Source: an uncultured Ruminiclostridium sp. (GTDB taxonomy: Bacteria; Bacillota; Clostridia; Oscillospirales; Ruminococcaceae). Taken from it: DNA of 50,415 nucleotides. The stretch spans positions 1 to 50,415 of the forward strand of contig CATLBH010000019.1 of NCBI GenBank assembly GCA_949878745.1, given 5' to 3'. Made by a program: the position numbers and the translations under genes. The notes under the pieces are model-generated. The model did no database searches, was not told the DNA's origin, and saw only the letters and a program-made list of their open reading frames with translations. Shown here piece by piece: positions 8,048-16,798 of the stretch; the stretch's first letter is position 1; every line of letters starts with the position of its first letter.

Positions 8048-8944
8048 CTATTTCTGCGCCTGCGCCGTCGGTTTTTCCTTCTCATAATTATGCAGCTTCA
8101 TAATCCGCGCCAACGTCCTTCTCATCATAGTTCTTTCAACAATCATATCCGCAAACCCGTTTTCAAGCATAAACTCCGCCGTCTGAAAATCGTCGGGCAG
8201 CTGCTGCTTTATGGTATCCTGTATAACACGCCTTCCCGCGAATCCCACAAGCACCTTCGGTTCCGCAATGATAATGTCCCCGAGACTGGCAAAGGAAGCG
8301 TTTACGCCCCCGGTGGTGGGATCGGTCAGCACCGTTATGTAAAGCTGCCCCGCCTGGCTGTGCCTTGCGATAGCCCCGCTGGTTTTGGCCATCTGCATAA
8401 GGGAAACTATCCCCTCCTGCATACGCGCTCCGCCGCTGGCAGTAAAAAGGATTACTGGAAGCTTATTCGCCGTGGCGTATTCGAAAAGGCGGGTGATTTT
8501 TTCCCCAACCACGCTGCCCATGCTGGCCATCATAAAGTTGCTGTCCATTATCCCGATACAGCAGCGGTAACCGTGTATATGACATTCGCCGGTAACGACG
8601 GCCTCTTTGGTTTCGCACTTTTGCTGCATTTCTCTTATCTTTTTTTCATAGTCCGGGAAATTGATGGGATTTTTGCCGATCATACCCGCGTCAAATTCCG
8701 TAAAGCTGTCCGCGTCGGCGGTCATATTCAGCCTGTCCTGCCATTTCAGGCGGGCGTGATAATTACAGGCGGCGCAGACTCTTCGGTTTTTCTCGAAGTC
8801 CTCCATATACGCCACCGTGCCGCAGCGGGGACATTTAAACAGTAAATCTTTGGGTATGCTCACGTTTTCGCCCGAATCCTCGGACTTTCCCGCCGTTTCG
8901 TCGTTAAAACGCGCCTTTACCACCTTAAAAAGATCTTCAAGCAA
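8048..8944 (-). CDS. accD: Acetyl-CoA carboxylase carboxyltransferase subunit beta
   Basis: 298 residues. A four-cysteine zinc ribbon near residues 38-60 (CPRCGTVAYM, then CAACNYH) precedes the crotonase-like carboxyltransferase core with TASGGARMQEG, PTTGGVNASFASLGD and GFAGRRVIQDT. It pairs with AccA. The stop is 15 bases past accC in the direction of transcription (accC ends at 8960, accD starts at 8944), which implies coupling. The short charged tail (KPTAQAQK) is not conserved. Confidence 0.97.
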   Translation of the reverse strand: MLEDLFKVVKARFNDETAGKSEDSGENVSIPKDLLFKCPRCGTVAYMEDFEKNRRVCAACNYHARLKWQDRLNMTADADSFTEFDAGMIGKNPINFPDYEKKIREMQQKCETKEAVVTGECHIHGYRCCIGIMDSNFMMASMGSVVGEKITRLFEYATANKLPVILFTASGGARMQEGIVSLMQMAKTSGAIARHSQAGQLYITVLTDPTTGGVNASFASLGDIIIAEPKVLVGFAGRRVIQDTIKQQLPDDFQTAEFMLENGFADMIVERTMMRRTLARIMKLHNYEKEKPTAQAQK

Positions 8945-8959
8945 TTTATCCCACCACCT

Positions 8960-10309
8960 TTATTTTTTTATAAGATTCTTGCGGTTCAAAAAACCTATGT
9001 CGAAATCGCCCTTTTCAAAGTCTTGATCTCTCAGAAGGTTAAGCTGAAAATCCACGTTTGTGGTTATTCCCTCGATGAGAAATTCCGAAAGGGCCACCTT
9101 CATTTTCTGTATCGCTTCGGCTCTGTCCCTTCCCTTGACTATGACTTTTGCTATCATACTGTCGTAATAGGGGGATATCTCATAGCCTTGGTACACCGCC
9201 GTGTCTATCCTAACGCCGAAGCCGCCGGGCATATGAAGGGACTCTATTCTTCCGGGGCAGGGTCTGAATCCCTTTGCGGGATCCTCGGCGTTTATTCTGC
9301 ACTCTATGGCGTGACCGTCAAGATGCACGTCCTCTTGTTTGAAGTCCAGTTCCGCGCCGTCGGCTATTTTTATTTGTTCTTTTATAAGGTCGATGCCCGT
9401 TACCATTTCGGTGACGGGGTGCTCCACCTGAATTCGGGTGTTCATTTCCATAAAGTAGAAATTTCTGTCCTTATCCACAAGAAACTCCACCGTCCCCGCG
9501 TTGGTGTAGCCGCAAGCCTTGGCGGCTCTCACCGCCGCTTCGCCCATCTTTTTTCTTAATTCCTCGGTAACTATCACAGAGGGGCTTTCCTCCAACAGCT
9601 TCTGATTTCTTCTCTGACAGGAGCAGTCGCGCTCGCCCAAGTACACCGCGTTTCCGTGTTCGTCCGCCAAAAGCTGTATTTCTATATGGCGGGGGTCGAC
9701 TATGAATTTTTCTATATAAATGTCGTCGTTGCCGAAAAACTGCTTCGCCTCCTGTTTGGCGGCAAAGATTTTTTCTTCCAGCTCCTCTTCGTTTTCAACG
9801 TTTCGTATTCCTCTTCCGCCGCCGCCCGCCGAGGCCTTTACCATAACGGGGTAGCCTATTTCCTTTGCCACACGCTTCGCCTGTTCGAGGCTGGTGACAA
9901 CTCCGTCCGAGCCGGGAACCACAGGAACATCGGCTTCTATCATTGTTTTTTTTGCGTTGGCTTTGTCGCCCATTGCGTCCATGGCTTTCGCGGTGGGACC
10001 TATCCATTTTATTTTACACTTGTCGCAAAGTCTTACAAAGCCGCTGTTTTCGGACAAAAAGCCGAAGCCGGGGTGTATCGCCTTCGCCCCCGTTATCTCG
10101 CAGGCGGCGATTATGGCTTTTGTGTTTATATAGCTGTCCTTCGTTGCGGCGGGGCCTATGCACACCGCCTCGTCCGCTATCTGGGCATGGAGCGCGTTTT
10201 TGTCCGCGCTGGAATAAACCGCCACGGTTTTTATCCCCATTTCGCGGCAGGCTCTTATTATTCTGAGGGCGATTTCCCCTCGGTTGGCAATAAGTATTTT
10301 ACTGAACAT
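8960..10309 (-). CDS. accC: Biotin carboxylase
   Basis: 449 residues, the standard bacterial length. Biotin carboxylase N-terminal domain begins IANRGEIALRIIRACRE. The ATP-grasp lid KASAGGGGRGIR and the ligand-binding EMNTRIQVEHPVTEMVTG are intact. The C-terminal domain contains YYDSMIAKVIVKG. It carboxylates the biotin on AccB using ATP and bicarbonate, the first committed step of the pathway. It begins 21 bases after fabZ. Confidence 0.98.
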   Translation of the reverse strand: MFSKILIANRGEIALRIIRACREMGIKTVAVYSSADKNALHAQIADEAVCIGPAATKDSYINTKAIIAACEITGAKAIHPGFGFLSENSGFVRLCDKCKIKWIGPTAKAMDAMGDKANAKKTMIEADVPVVPGSDGVVTSLEQAKRVAKEIGYPVMVKASAGGGGRGIRNVENEEELEEKIFAAKQEAKQFFGNDDIYIEKFIVDPRHIEIQLLADEHGNAVYLGERDCSCQRRNQKLLEESPSVIVTEELRKKMGEAAVRAAKACGYTNAGTVEFLVDKDRNFYFMEMNTRIQVEHPVTEMVTGIDLIKEQIKIADGAELDFKQEDVHLDGHAIECRINAEDPAKGFRPCPGRIESLHMPGGFGVRIDTAVYQGYEISPYYDSMIAKVIVKGRDRAEAIQKMKVALSEFLIEGITTNVDFQLNLLRDQDFEKGDFDIGFLNRKNLIKK

Positions 10310-10330
10310 CAGTATACCTCTGTTCTGTAT

Positions 10331-10759
10331 TTATTTTATGGCAAAGGTAATTTCGGCGGACACCGCCTTTTCTCCGTTTACGGTGCAGACGCCCTTGCCT
10401 ACGCCCACGGGGCCTTTTACCTTTATTATTTCAACTTCGATTCTGAGCGTATCGCCGGGCACAACCTGACGGCGGAACTTCGCTTCTTTAACCCCGCCGA
10501 AAAACCCCAGCTTCCCCTTGTTTTCGGGCAATGCCAGCATCGACACCGCCCCCGCCTGAGCCATCATTTCCAGCATAAGAACTCCGGGAACCACCGGATA
10601 GTCGGGGAAGTGCCCCTTAAACCAGAATTCGTCCTTATTCATATACTTGATGGCGACCACTCTTTTGCCTTCCTCCATTTCTTCAATGGTGTCTATAAGC
10701 AAAAACGGGTCTCTGTGGGGGATTATTTTTTTTATTTCTTCCTGTGTCATTAAAGGCAT
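10331..10759 (-). CDS. fabZ: 3-hydroxyacyl-ACP dehydratase FabZ
   Basis: 142 residues from the ATG at 10759 (MPLMTQEEIKKIIPHRDPFL). The hot-dog fold active site is complete: catalytic His in GHFPDYPVVPG and Glu in VLMLEMMAQAG. It removes water from 3-hydroxyacyl-ACP in each elongation cycle. Start choice is uncertain. The frame stays open upstream to a TTG that overlaps the accB stop, and a GTG at about 10814 has a better AAAGGA site. Known FabZ proteins begin near the chosen ATG, so the upstream extension is probably spacer DNA. Confidence 0.93.
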   Translation of the reverse strand: MPLMTQEEIKKIIPHRDPFLLIDTIEEMEEGKRVVAIKYMNKDEFWFKGHFPDYPVVPGVLMLEMMAQAGAVSMLALPENKGKLGFFGGVKEAKFRRQVVPGDTLRIEVEIIKVKGPVGVGKGVCTVNGEKAVSAEITFAIK

Positions 10760-10923
10760 GGCGTTATTTTTCGTCCGACAATAGGCTTCCTTATTTTTTG
10801 GGAGCACAACGGGCGTTCCTTTCTTATAAAAGTTTAAAGCGCAGCTTAAACAAGCTGCCGAGATTGCGAAGCTGCGGTTATACAATTTAATTAAGTTAAC
10901 CGAGTTGCTCGGACAAAGCCTCG
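10760..10923. other. 164-bp spacer between accB and fabZ
   Basis: No independent gene is supported. The spacer is open in the fabZ frame and contains small palindromes (AGCTTGTTTAAGCT; related GCAGCTTCGC and GCGAAGCTGC) and a TGCTCCCAAAAAATAAGGA motif like the 31-bp units. It looks like a short insertion that interrupted tight accB-fabZ spacing. Confidence 0.5.
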
Positions 10924-11391
10924 TCAATCCAACCTGAACAGCGGCTGATCATACTCCACCAGCTGTCCGTCGCTCACATAGATTTCCGCCACAACTCCGT
11001 CGTATTCGCTGTTTATCTCGTTCATCAGCTTCATACTCTCCACTATGCAGACAACCCCGCCTTTTGTCACCTTGCTCCCCACGGAAACGAACGGGGGTTT
11101 TCCGGGTGCGGCGGCGGCGTAGAAGGTGCCGACAATGGGGGATTTTACGATTTTTCCGCTTACGGTCTTGGTTTCCTCCGCCGTATTTGAGCCGCTTTTG
11201 GGCTTAGTCTCCGCCGCGGGATAAGGCGGCATTGAGGGCATCGGCGGCATAGAAGGCATCATCGTGGTAGGGAGATGTTTTGATATTCTCACCCTCAGCT
11301 CTTCGGTCTCTACCTCCAGCTCGTCCAATTGCGCCTTGTTCACCTGTTCGGCAAGGGCGTTAACGGTTTCCAGAAGCTCTTTTTTATTCAT
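10924..11391 (-). CDS. accB: Biotin carboxyl carrier protein
   Basis: 155 residues. An N-terminal helical region (about 1-38) is followed by a flexible Met/Pro-rich hinge (about 40-65) and the biotinyl domain with VESMKLMNEI, where the lysine between the two methionines is biotinylated. The domain ends YDQPLFRLD. It shuttles the carboxyl group between AccC and AccAD. Glu-Ser-Met-Lys replaces the commoner Glu-Ala-Met-Lys; both are accepted. The leftward leader from fabF is 80 bases and AT-rich. Confidence 0.97.
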   Translation of the reverse strand: MNKKELLETVNALAEQVNKAQLDELEVETEELRVRISKHLPTTMMPSMPPMPSMPPYPAAETKPKSGSNTAEETKTVSGKIVKSPIVGTFYAAAAPGKPPFVSVGSKVTKGGVVCIVESMKLMNEINSEYDGVVAEIYVSDGQLVEYDQPLFRLD

Positions 11392-11471
11392 ACTGTTTTC
11401 CTTTCAGGTATGCGTTATATAATGTATAAAATATACTGTCCGTATAAAAATGCAGCGCTTTAAATAATAAA

Positions 11472-12707
11472 TCAATCCTTTACGGGCAAAAAGCAAAGGC
11501 TTACGTTATGCCCGCCGAAGCCCAAGGAGTTGCTCACCGCGCCGGTGATCTCCATTTTTCGGTTTGCGCCCTTACAGTTATCCAAATCACACTCGGGGTC
11601 GTCATTTTGCAGACCCGCCGTGGCGTGAACAAGCCCGTTTTTCATTTGCAGACATACGGCGATAGACTCAACTCCCCCCGCCGCGCCCAAAAGGTGACCG
11701 GTAAGGGACTTTGTGCTGTTCATAACGAGCTTTTTCGCCTGTTCGCCGAAGGCGAGCTTTACCGCCGCCGTCTCGGTGCGGTCGTTAAGCGGCGTGGAGG
11801 TGCCGTGAGCGTTGATGTAATTTATCTGTTCAAAATGCACTCCCGCTTCCTTTACGGAAAGCTCCATAGCCTTGGCTCCGCCCTTTCCGCTCGGGTCGGG
11901 GGAGGTTTCGTGAAACGCGTCGCAGGTGGCGCCGTAGCCCGCGATTTCGGCGTATATCTTCGCGCCTCTCGCCTTGGCGTGTTCGTATTCCTCGATAACC
12001 AGAACGCCCGAACCGTCGCCCAGCACGAAGCCGCTTCTGTCCTTGTCAAAGGGGATCGAGGCCCTGTTTACGTCGGTGCTTTTGGTGATTGCGTGCATAT
12101 TGTTGAAGCCCGCGAAGGCGAAGCCCAATCTGCAAGCCTCAGAGCCGCCCGCGAGCATAACGTCCGCGTTTCCGTACTTTACCGCCCTGAACGCCTCGCC
12201 CACCGCGTGAGCGCCGCTGGAACAAGCGGAAACGGGACAGTAATTCACGCCCTTAAAGCCCGTCTTTATGGCTACGGTTCCCGCCGCCATATTGCCTATC
12301 ATCATGGGAATGGTAAATACGCTCACTCTTCCGTTTCCCTTGTTGTGATAAGTGGGGATTTGTTCGTTGGTGGTGTGAAGTCCGCCTATGCCGCTTCCGA
12401 TAATGACTCCGCAGCGGTAGGGATCCAAATCCTTGAAATCGCTTCCGCTGTCCTCCAAGGCTTTTTTGGCCGCGTATACCGCGTACTGGGTCATTATGTC
12501 TATACGCCGTCTTTCCTTTTTCTCGATATATTCGCCGGGGTCGAAGCTTTTAACGTCGGCGTATACGTTCTTTTCCTCGCTCTGATCGGGGAACCATTCG
12601 GCGAGGGTGAAGCCGTGTCTTCCGTTTACTATATTGTCCCAGAATTCGTCTATCGTGTTTCCTATGGGGCTTACTACTCCCAAGCCCGTGATTACCGCTC
12701 TTTTCAT
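11472..12707 (-). CDS. fabF: 3-oxoacyl-ACP synthase II
   Basis: 411 residues from the ATG at 12707 (MKRAVITGLGVVSPIG). An earlier in-frame ATG at 12728 overlaps the AAGGAAAGG ribosome binding site and is rejected. The Cys-His-His triad is complete: CSS in SACSSGAHAV, NAHGTSTPLNDRTE and KSLTGHLLGAAGG. It condenses malonyl-ACP with acyl-ACP during elongation. Spacing from fabG is 50 bases. Confidence 0.98.
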   Translation of the reverse strand: MKRAVITGLGVVSPIGNTIDEFWDNIVNGRHGFTLAEWFPDQSEEKNVYADVKSFDPGEYIEKKERRRIDIMTQYAVYAAKKALEDSGSDFKDLDPYRCGVIIGSGIGGLHTTNEQIPTYHNKGNGRVSVFTIPMMIGNMAAGTVAIKTGFKGVNYCPVSACSSGAHAVGEAFRAVKYGNADVMLAGGSEACRLGFAFAGFNNMHAITKSTDVNRASIPFDKDRSGFVLGDGSGVLVIEEYEHAKARGAKIYAEIAGYGATCDAFHETSPDPSGKGGAKAMELSVKEAGVHFEQINYINAHGTSTPLNDRTETAAVKLAFGEQAKKLVMNSTKSLTGHLLGAAGGVESIAVCLQMKNGLVHATAGLQNDDPECDLDNCKGANRKMEITGAVSNSLGFGGHNVSLCFLPVKD

Positions 12708-12757
12708 CGAATACCTTTCCTTATCCATAATAAATATATTTTATATTTGTTAATCGA

Positions 12758-13492
12758 TCACATAGAAAGTCCGCCGCTTATCTCAATGACCTGTCCGGTT
12801 ACATAGGAGGAATCCTTTCCCGCCAAGAAAGAAGCCACGCCCGCAATCTCTTCAACGCTTCCGTAGCGCTTCATGGCTATCATATCGAAAATCGCCTTTT
12901 TCTGTTCGTCGGAAAGGGCGTCGGTCATGGGGGTGCTTATAAATCCGGGAGCAATGGCGTTTACGTTAATTCCGCGGCTGCCAAGCTCCTTTGCCGCCGA
13001 TTTGGTCATACCGATTATGGCCGCCTTCGAGGCGCTGTAATTGAACTGTCCCGCGTTTCCGTGAAGTCCCGCCACGGAGGACATATTGATGATCCTGCCG
13101 CTTCTCTGCTTCATCATAACGGGAACCACATATCTCATCATATTGAATACGCTTTTCTGGTTCACCGAAATGACAAGGTCGTAATTTTCCTCGGTCATAC
13201 GCGCCAGAAGCCCGTCCCGGGTTATGCCCGCGTTGTTCACCAGAACGTCTATGGAGCCGAAATCCTCCTTTACCGACTTTACCATAGCTTCCACCTGATC
13301 GGCCTTGGAAACGTCGGCGATGTATTTTTCGCATTTTACGCCCGATTCTTTTATCCGTTCCATGATGTCGTTGTTTTCAAAGGATTTTTCCGATATATCG
13401 TTAAGGGCTATGTCAAATCCGTCCTTAGCCAGTCTTAAAGCGATCGCCGCGCCTATTCCTCTGGCGGAGCCGGTTATTATTGCTGATGCCAT
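12758..13492 (-). CDS. fabG: 3-oxoacyl-ACP reductase
   Basis: 244 residues, a short-chain dehydrogenase. NADP-binding GSARGIGAAIALRLA, NNAG in VLVNNAGITRDG, and the Ser-Tyr-Lys triad (NMSSVAG; FNYSASKAAI) are present. It reduces 3-oxoacyl-ACP. An AAAGGAA site precedes the ATG and the gene follows fabK by 46 bases. In many Firmicutes fabD sits between fabK and fabG; here it does not. Confidence 0.97.
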   Translation of the reverse strand: MASAIITGSARGIGAAIALRLAKDGFDIALNDISEKSFENNDIMERIKESGVKCEKYIADVSKADQVEAMVKSVKEDFGSIDVLVNNAGITRDGLLARMTEENYDLVISVNQKSVFNMMRYVVPVMMKQRSGRIINMSSVAGLHGNAGQFNYSASKAAIIGMTKSAAKELGSRGINVNAIAPGFISTPMTDALSDEQKKAIFDMIAMKRYGSVEEIAGVASFLAGKDSSYVTGQVIEISGGLSM

Positions 13493-13538
13493 TCCTGTTA
13501 TTCCTTTCGGTTAAGTTAAATTATGTTTTTTGTTTCGT

Positions 13539-14483
13539 TCAGCGGCATTGATTCAAAAGCGCTTCCGCTTCTCTGAACATTTCCTCTATCATATCCTTGG
13601 CGGGTTCGGTTTTTTTAACCATTCCCGCGATCGCTCCGCAAAGGAAAGAACCTTCCTCGAGATTTCCGTCCTGTACCGCCTTTCTGAGAGAGCCTAAAGT
13701 TATATTCTCGAATTCCTCGGGGGAAAGAGAACCGTCCCTTTCGCCGTTGGCAAGCTTTTTGGAGAATTTTGTCTTTACATTGCGGCAGGGGTGGCCGGTA
13801 TATCTTCCCGTCACTATGCTGTCGGTGTCCTTTGCGTCCACCACAAGCTGTTTATAGGTGGGGTGCACTTGACATTCCTCCGCCGCGAGAAATCTCGTTC
13901 CCAGCTGAACGCCCTCTGCCCCTAACATAAAGCTTGCGGCTATTCCCCGTCCGTCGGCAATTCCGCCGGCGGCGATTACGGGTATTTCCACCGCGTCAGC
14001 CACCTGGGGCACAAGGCACATGGTGGTGTTTTCGCCGATATGTCCGCCGCTTTCGGTGCCCTCGGCCACCACCGCGTCGGCGCCCGCTCTCTCCATCCTC
14101 TTGGCCAGAGCCACGGAGGGAACGACGGGGATAACCTTTATACCCGCGTTTTTCCAGTCTTCCATATACTTTCCGGGATTTCCCGCTCCCGTGGTGACAA
14201 TGGGAACGCTCTCCTCGATAACCAGCTTGGCTAAGTCGTCGGCGTTGGGACTCATAAGCATTATGTTTACGCCGAAGGGCTTATTGCCCACTGCGGCCTT
14301 TGTTTTTCTTATCTGTTCGCGGAGATAGTCTATGGGAGCGGAGCCGCCGGCTATAAGCCCTATTCCCCCCCCGTTGGAAACCGCGCTCGCCAAAGTGCTT
14401 TCGGCGATCCACGCCATACCGCCCTGTATAATGGGATATTTACAGCCCAAAAGCTCGGTTATTCTTGTCTTTAAAGAAGTCAT
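13539..14483 (-). CDS. fabK: FMN-dependent enoyl-ACP reductase II
   Basis: 314 residues with the nitronate monooxygenase/FabK barrel. Motifs include YPIIQGGMAWIAE at the start, VAEGTESGGHIGE and AAGGIADGRGIAASFMLGA, where flavin phosphate binds, and GVQLGTRFLAAEEC. It reduces the trans-2 double bond at the end of each cycle. Position inside a fab operon favours FabK over a nitronate monooxygenase. No fabI or fabL is visible in the window. Confidence 0.95.
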   Translation of the reverse strand: MTSLKTRITELLGCKYPIIQGGMAWIAESTLASAVSNGGGIGLIAGGSAPIDYLREQIRKTKAAVGNKPFGVNIMLMSPNADDLAKLVIEESVPIVTTGAGNPGKYMEDWKNAGIKVIPVVPSVALAKRMERAGADAVVAEGTESGGHIGENTTMCLVPQVADAVEIPVIAAGGIADGRGIAASFMLGAEGVQLGTRFLAAEECQVHPTYKQLVVDAKDTDSIVTGRYTGHPCRNVKTKFSKKLANGERDGSLSPEEFENITLGSLRKAVQDGNLEEGSFLCGAIAGMVKKTEPAKDMIEEMFREAEALLNQCR

Positions 14484-14510
14484 TTTATATTTCCTTTCTT
14501 TCGCCGAAAA

Positions 14511-15515
14511 TCAAAGCTCCATGTATATCGATCCGTAGGTAAGCCCCGCGCCGAAGCCCACAAGAGCCATTTTTTCCCCTTCCTTAAGCTTTCCCGTTCG
14601 GTTCAGCTCGTCGAGTATCGTGGGGATACAGGCGCTTGAGGTGTTTCCGTGTTTATCCAGGTTGATATATATTTTTTCGTCGGGTATGTCCATGGATTTC
14701 ATGGCGGCGCTTATTATTCTTATATTCGCCTGATGAGGTATTAAAATATCCACGTCGCAGGCTTTTACCCCCGCCTTTTCGCAGACTTTTTTGAAGCTGT
14801 CGGCCATTGCGTCTACGGCGAAGCGGTATACCGCTTTTCCGTCCATTTGAAGAAACTTGTTTTTCGCTTCGGTGTCCAGCTTCTCTCTTATATCCTTATC
14901 GTAATGGTCAAAGCCCTCCTCGGGATACTTTCCCGAATACTGTATTCGGCAGTAAAGGGCGTCCAGCATATCGCCCTTAGCGCCCGTCACGCTGTAAAAG
15001 GGCTTGTCCGCCGCTTCCGCCACCACCGCGCCCGCGCCGTCCCCGAAAAGGAAGCAGCTTGTGCGGTCGGTATAGTCCAGCTGTCTCGTAAGAAATTCGC
15101 TGGCAACCACCAACACCTTTTTCACGTCGCCGGTACAAAGATAGCGGCGAGCCATATCGAGAGCGGTTATAAAGCCGGTGCAGGCGGTGTTTACGTCAAT
15201 GCAGGAGGCGTTTGCCGCTCCGATAATATTCTGCACCAGGCAGGAGGTGTTGGGATAAAAGAAGTCGGTGGAACAGGTGGAAAGAATAATAAGGTCGATT
15301 TCCTCGGCTTTTACTCCCGAATTTTCCAAAGCCTTTTGCGCCGCCTCCGCCGCCATCTGAAAATTCATTTTTTCGGTGGAGTAAAAGCGCTGTTTGATGC
15401 CCGTTCTTGTGTAGATCCATTCGTCGGAGGTGTCGATAAATTTTACAAAGTCGTCGTTTGTTACCGTGGTTGAGGGGATATAGCTTCCCGTGCCCAGAAT
15501 TTTAATACCTTTCAT
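14511..15515 (-). CDS. fabH: 3-oxoacyl-ACP synthase III
   Basis: 334 residues from the ATG at 15515 (MKGIKILGTGSYIP); an ATG four codons earlier is too close to its GGA site. The Cys-His-Asn triad is present: DVNTACTGFI, IPHQANIRII and DKHGNTSSA. It starts chains from acyl-CoA and malonyl-ACP. It is the first gene of the ten-gene leftward operon and is driven by the promoter at 15621-15650. Operon-first position makes it the natural point of control. Confidence 0.97.
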   Translation of the reverse strand: MKGIKILGTGSYIPSTTVTNDDFVKFIDTSDEWIYTRTGIKQRFYSTEKMNFQMAAEAAQKALENSGVKAEEIDLIILSTCSTDFFYPNTSCLVQNIIGAANASCIDVNTACTGFITALDMARRYLCTGDVKKVLVVASEFLTRQLDYTDRTSCFLFGDGAGAVVAEAADKPFYSVTGAKGDMLDALYCRIQYSGKYPEEGFDHYDKDIREKLDTEAKNKFLQMDGKAVYRFAVDAMADSFKKVCEKAGVKACDVDILIPHQANIRIISAAMKSMDIPDEKIYINLDKHGNTSSACIPTILDELNRTGKLKEGEKMALVGFGAGLTYGSIYMEL

Positions 15516-15548
15516 ATTCTTTTCCATTTCCGTTCGTTCATTTTATGC

Positions 15549-15577
15549 TTGATTTTATTATAAAAATGGTATATAAT
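15549..15577 (+). promoter_or_regulatory. Rightward promoter for the fabD operon
   Basis: TTGATT (15549-15554), 17-bp spacer, perfect TATAAT (15572-15577). Transcription would start near 15584, giving a leader of over 200 bases before fabD. The -10 box lies inside the left arm of the inverted repeat at 15565-15614. Confidence 0.65.
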
Positions 15578-15614
15578 ATTTTTATCCCCGAAAAAGGGGG
15601 CAAAAAATACCATT
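15565..15614. promoter_or_regulatory. Inverted repeat between the two fab promoters, candidate operator or leader hairpin
   Basis: AATGGTAT (15565-15572) pairs with ATACCATT (15607-15614). An inner AT stem and a CCCC/GGGG core with an A-rich loop lie between them. It covers the -10 of the rightward promoter and both predicted start sites. It could bind a repressor or fold in both leaders. It does not match a FapR or FabT consensus I can recall with confidence. Confidence 0.55.
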
Positions 15615-15620
15615 CACTCT

Positions 15621-15650
15621 ATTTTACCTCAAACAACAGCCCTTTGTCAA
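15621..15650 (-). promoter_or_regulatory. Leftward promoter of the fatty acid operon
   Basis: Minus strand -35 TTGACA (15645-15650) and -10 TAAAAT (15621-15626), 18-bp spacer. Predicted start is near 15614, so it faces the rightward promoter and the two transcripts would overlap by about 30 bases. Confidence 0.75.
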
Positions 15651-15799
15651 CAATATTTTTAAAGTGCCGGCCAAAAAAAAGCAAAATTTTTTTGAAAAAC
15701 CGTACATTTGCCGTTTTAAGCGGGGTTTGAGGGAATTTTGTGTAATTTTAACAAAAATTAAGGAAATATTTGTAATTGAAAAAGAAAGGAAACGACATT

Positions 15800-16738
15800 A
15801 TGAAAACCGCGTTTTTATTTTCCGGTCAGGGTTCACAGTATCCCGCCATGGGAAAGGAGCTTTTTGAAGCTTATCCCGAAAAGGCGAAAAAAATTCTTGA
15901 AGCGGCGGACAGGGCGCTGGACTTTGATCTTTGGAATCTGATACAAAACGGCTCCCCCGAAGAGCTGGCACAGACAAGGGTGAGCCAGCCCGCGATCTTC
16001 ACAGTGTCCCTTCTGGCGCTTATGGCGGCGAAGGAAAACGGGCTGGAATGTGAAGGTGTGGCGGGACATTCCCTGGGAGAGTACGCGGCTATGACGGCTT
16101 CGGGAATGCTTACCCTCGAGGAGGGCTACTTTGCCATAAAGCACAGGGCGGAGGCGATGGATAAGGCGGCCAAGGCGAATCCCGGAGCAATGGCGGCGGT
16201 TATCGGCCTGTCCCCGGAGAAGGTTTCTGAAATATGTGAAAAAATCGCTTCGCAAGGGGATTATGTATCGGCGGTGAACTTCAATTCACCCGTTCAGACG
16301 GTTATAGCGGGCACGAAGGAAGCGATAGAAAAGGCTTCCGCCGCCGCGAAGGAGGCGGGGGCGAAACGCGCCCTTCCTTTGGCGGTATCCGCAGCCTTCC
16401 ATTCGGAGCTTATGAGATCCGCCGCCGAGGAATTCGAAAACTCGGTGAAGGATATTGACTTTAAGGCTCCCAACGTAAAATTTTACTCCAACGTCATCGG
16501 TTCGGAGCTTACAGATTTTTCGGATATGCCTAAGCTTATGTCCAAGCATATATGCTCACCCGTCAGGTTCACCGACGAGCTGAACGCCATGAAAAACGAC
16601 GGCTTTGACGTTTATGTGGAGCTGGGCCCCGGGAAGGTGCTCACCGGACTGGTGGGTAAGACTCTTAAGGAGGTAAAGGCGCTGAACATAGAAAACGCGG
16701 AGACTTTAAAATCGGCCTTGGAGCTCATAAAAGCGTAA
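15800..16738 (+). CDS. fabD: Malonyl-CoA:ACP transacylase
   Basis: 312 residues from the ATG at 15800 with a GAAAGGA site; an upstream in-frame TTG at 15776 is not credible. Motifs are FSGQGSQYPAMGKEL, the nucleophile GHSLGEYAAMTASG and the catalytic His in AAFHSELM. It loads malonate onto ACP for FabH and FabF. It is separated from the rest of the pathway and heads an operon with aroE, aroK and an amidohydrolase, while sharing the upstream control region. Confidence 0.97.
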   Translation: MKTAFLFSGQGSQYPAMGKELFEAYPEKAKKILEAADRALDFDLWNLIQNGSPEELAQTRVSQPAIFTVSLLALMAAKENGLECEGVAGHSLGEYAAMTASGMLTLEEGYFAIKHRAEAMDKAAKANPGAMAAVIGLSPEKVSEICEKIASQGDYVSAVNFNSPVQTVIAGTKEAIEKASAAAKEAGAKRALPLAVSAAFHSELMRSAAEEFENSVKDIDFKAPNVKFYSNVIGSELTDFSDMPKLMSKHICSPVRFTDELNAMKNDGFDVYVELGPGKVLTGLVGKTLKEVKALNIENAETLKSALELIKA

Positions 16739-16798
16739 ATTGCCCCCCAAAAAACAAAAAGAAAAAATTCGGCAGCTTTAAAAAGAAAGGAAAACGCC

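Noticed and set aside
7853-8845. 330-codon open frame antisense to accD and across the accD-accA gap
   Set aside because: It overlaps a certain gene and its product is low-complexity, Phe/His-rich sequence typical of shadow frames.
11508-12806. Long open frame (432 codons) antisense to fabF
   Set aside because: It is a mirror of the fabF coding strand; the protein has no recognisable motif and no ribosome binding site, while fabF has a complete active site.
15565-15614. FapR or FabT operator
   Set aside because: The inverted repeat is real, but it does not fit either consensus well enough to name the regulator.
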